DNA of 8,300 nucleotides from assembly GCA_021811205.1 (NCBI GenBank), contig JAJZPK010000108.1:1-8300 (forward strand), in the 5' to 3' direction. The notes beneath the pieces are model-generated. The model searched no databases and was not told the DNA's origin. It saw only the letters and a list, made by a program, of their open reading frames with translations. The stretch is from Pseudomonadota bacterium (lineage in GTDB: Bacteria; Pseudomonadota; Gammaproteobacteria; Burkholderiales; JABEVD01). A program made the position numbers and the translations under genes. This document shows, in pieces, positions 6,831 to 8,300 of this stretch (the first letter of the stretch is position 1; the number at the start of each line of letters is the position of its first letter).

Positions 6831-6938
6831 ATGAGCCGCGTCGCCCTTCGGGCATCGTCAGCAGATCCTAGGCAAGGCGCCCCCAGTCAGCCAGCAACAC
6901 GCGAGAACCGCCCTTGCTATATTCGTTTTCGACCTTGA
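6831..6938 (+). pseudogene. Orphan ribosome-binding site and start codon of a lost gene
   Basis: A strong Shine-Dalgarno (GAGGAG, 6819-6824) precedes ATG at 6831, placed as at the Old Yellow Enzyme start. The frame runs 35 codons (MSRVALRASSADPRQGAPSQ...) and stops at 6938 inside the remnant of hypD on the other strand. The peptide resembles nothing I recognise. The likeliest reading is that the operon once had a further gene whose body was deleted, leaving only its first few codons. A real 35-residue protein cannot be excluded but lacks support. Confidence 0.4.
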
Positions 6939-7524
6939 TCATGCCCGAATTGATCTGATCGACGAGCATCGATATCGACTGCATCACGTCCAGCGGCTCG
7001 AAACCCGCAATGTAGACCGAGAAGTTGGAAAGCCCCTCTGATTTTTCCTGCCTGATCGCCAGCGCAGTGGGGGGCATCGTCGTCTCGAACCCTATGGCGA
7101 AGAAGACGACGTCCTTTCCCGGATGCTCTCTTGCGATCCTGAGCGCGTCCATCGCCGAATAGACCATGCGCCCCGGCCTTGTAGAGGCTCGCCCGTTCGA
7201 GGCAGGCACCCTCATCATGTCGGCATAGGTCGCCAGGATCACTTCCTTCTTCTTGGAAAGGGCGATTGCGCCATCTATCCGGCCCATCGGCAGCACGCAC
7301 ATGGGGCATCCCGGTCCGTGTATCAGCCTGATGGAAGGGGGGAGCAGATCGGAGAGCCCATAGCGGAATATGGCATGGGTATGCCCGCCGCAGAATTCCA
7401 TCAGCCTGTATTGCCTGTCCCTTGCCCTGAATGCGATTCTTTCCGCAAGGAATTTCGCCGCCTCGCCATCCCTGTATTCATCGACATATTTATTCTTCCC
7501 TGCCCATGTCAGAGAAAAGCGCAA
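6868..7524 (-). pseudogene. hypD: hypD remnant (hydrogenase maturation factor), several lesions
   Basis: HypD motifs are plain: KYVDEYRD (12-19), LMEFCGGHTHAIFRYGLSDLLPP (41-63), LIHGPGCPMCVLPMGRIDGAIAL (68-89), FFAIGFETTMPPTA and YIAGFEPLDVMQSI. HypD is normally about 370 residues; with HypC it builds the Fe(CN)2CO group of NiFe hydrogenase. Here (i) no ATG precedes KYVDEYRD, only a TTG at 7524. (ii) The block before RMVYSAMDAL is short, and its SLYKAGA portion sits in another frame, so two offsetting indels occurred. (iii) NFSV (about residue 170) joins straight to YIAGFEPLDV, skipping about 45 residues. (iv) Similarity ends at VENEYS (about 203), leaving out roughly the last 110-150 residues. 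The frame stays open by chance or because the losses are recent. Function is very unlikely. Confidence 0.88.
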
Positions 7525-7711
7525 GCGTCCTCAACGCCTCTTCCTCGTCAAGCCTGGAAAGCGCAAAGCCGACATGCACGATCACGTAGTCCCCCACCTT
7601 GGCCTCATCGATGAGCTCCAGCGAGATTTCCTTCCTGATGCCGCCCAATTCGACCACTGCCCTGGAATGTTCGAGCAGGATCACGATCTGCGCGGGAATG
7701 GCTAGGCACAT
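7490..7711 (-). CDS. hypC: HypC hydrogenase maturation chaperone, intact
   Basis: The 73-residue protein begins [10 protein letters not shown], with the essential Cys2 that HypC uses to hold the iron centre and dock on the hydrogenase large subunit. [16 protein letters not shown] and [25 protein letters not shown] complete the OB-fold family pattern. Its length is normal and I see no lesion. The start overlaps the end of hypF by 10 bp, and the stop lies just before the hypD remnant, the usual hypF-hypC-hypD order. HypC works with HypD and HypF; since both are broken here, this copy is probably without purpose unless other copies exist in the genome. Confidence 0.93.
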   Translation of the reverse strand: MCLAIPAQIVILLEHSRAVVELGGIRKEISLELIDEAKVGDYVIVHVGFALSRLDEEEALRTLALFSDMGREE

Positions 7712-8094
7712 GACATTTTCCCCAGCATTGCGGCATAGGCCGGACCCAGGCTGATCCCGCCGTCATTGGGAGTAAAGCCTTGCGCTTCGAAAACGGAAAT
7801 ACCCTGGTTTTGGAATCCTTTTCGCAGTTCCCTGCATAATATGCCGTTCATGAAGCACCCTCCCGAGAAAACGACGTGTTCTGCATTTTCGGCGAATACC
7901 CAGGATTTAAGCCCTTCGACTATCGTGTAATGGAATAGCGATGCGCCGTATGCCTGATCGTCCATTTCGGCAAGCGCTTCCAGAAGCGGCGAGAAGTCGA
8001 GGATGCCGTTCTCGATGAAATGCCCGCCTGAGATGGACTTTGCCGGACCGTATTCTTCTGCCAGTTTCTCGAGCAGCATCGCCGCCTGCCCCCC
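7702..8094 (-). pseudogene. hypF: hypF C-terminal fragment (carbamoyltransferase)
   Basis: From GQAAMLLEKLAEEYG onward this is the last 130 or so residues of HypF, the Kae1-like carbamoyl-transfer domain. Markers are ILDFSPLLEAL, VVFSGGCFMNGILCREL and the closing [17 protein letters not shown]. HypF is normally about 750 residues, with acylphosphatase, zinc-finger and YrdC-like domains in front; all are absent. Just upstream, at a run of seven G (8089-8095 on the plus strand), the sequence changes to the end of hypA. The fragment could be translated from an internal ATG at 8079, but without the YrdC-like and acylphosphatase parts it could not make the carbamoyl-adenylate it needs. It overlaps hypC by 10 bp. 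Confidence 0.9.
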
Positions 8095-8300
8095 CTGTCA
8101 CCTGGATATGCTGGCTGCCGCAATAGGGGCAGGGATCGTATCGCGCCGCAATCGAAATCGGTCTAGAACCTTTCATGCACCATCCCTCGCCGGGCTTGTC
8201 TACGATTTCGAGCAGCGCACCCTGGGCGAGCGTGCCATGCATCACCGAATCGAAGCAGAATTCCATTGCGGCAGGATCCACGCCTGAAAGCAGATCGGAA
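8090..8300 (-). pseudogene. hypA: hypA 3' part (nickel-insertion protein), joined out of frame to hypF
   Basis: The window opens inside hypA, reading SDLLSGVDPAAMEFCFDSVM, then TLAQGALLEI, GEGWCMKGSRPISIAARYDP and CPYCGSQHIQVTGG. This is the end of HypA, which with HypB delivers nickel to hydrogenase. The structural zinc site should be two CxxC motifs. The second is present (CPYC), but the first reads CMKG, as if the second cysteine codon TGT had become GGT (8168-8170). The last few residues of a normal HypA are missing. After two glycines the sequence becomes hypF, shifted by one base, so hypA reading continues in the wrong frame to 7907. The N-terminus lies beyond the right edge. hypB, normally next, is absent. 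Confidence 0.85.

Noticed and set aside
6843..6853. Hairpin GCCC-TTC-GGGC after the ene-reductase as a terminator
   Set aside because: The stem is only four base pairs and no T run follows.

Overview
The window looks like proteobacterial chromosome, probably gamma or beta: moderately GC-rich, with a YghU-type glutathione transferase, a NemA-type Old Yellow Enzyme, and a hyp cluster in the order hypA-(B)-F-C-D. The genus cannot be fixed from sequence alone. It has three parts.

(1) Positions 1-1539 are the end of an integrated element. They hold a partial HI_1419/HigB-type toxin gene running off the left edge, a complete tyrosine recombinase gene, and the 3' part of a proline tRNA gene (anticodon CGG, from anticodon stem to CCA). 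The tRNA piece is the displaced host half of the attachment site. The intact tRNA-Pro should therefore lie left of the window, at the other end of the element.

(2) Positions 1540-6800 are host sequence with a redox and electrophile-stress locus. A TetR/NemR-like repressor gene is read leftward. It overlaps by 4 bp the start of a haloacid-dehalogenase-type gene that breaks off after about 29 codons. Facing it, and sharing a compact divergent promoter with two overlapping perfect palindromes, is a rightward operon. Its genes are a peroxiredoxin-like protein lacking its catalytic segment, a YahK/CAD-type zinc alcohol dehydrogenase, a DsbA/FrnE-like thioredoxin-fold protein, YghU, a tandem CDGSH iron-sulfur protein and an Old Yellow Enzyme. 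Together they would reduce aldehydes, enones or quinones and handle thiol and disulfide damage under the repressor's control.

(3) Positions 6800-8300 are a wrecked hydrogenase-maturation cluster read leftward. The end of hypA is joined to the C-terminal third of hypF at a run of seven G, with hypB and the front of hypF gone. hypC is intact. hypD has no normal start codon, has lost internal blocks and has lost its C-terminus. It meets an orphan ribosome-binding site and start codon coming from the Old Yellow Enzyme side.

The most notable feature of the window is the repeated, gene-internal deletions (HAD protein, peroxiredoxin, hypD, hypA/hypF) beside fully intact genes. This is either real reductive decay or an assembly problem, and raw reads would decide. 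I see no CRISPR array, no complete RNA gene and no insertion sequence.
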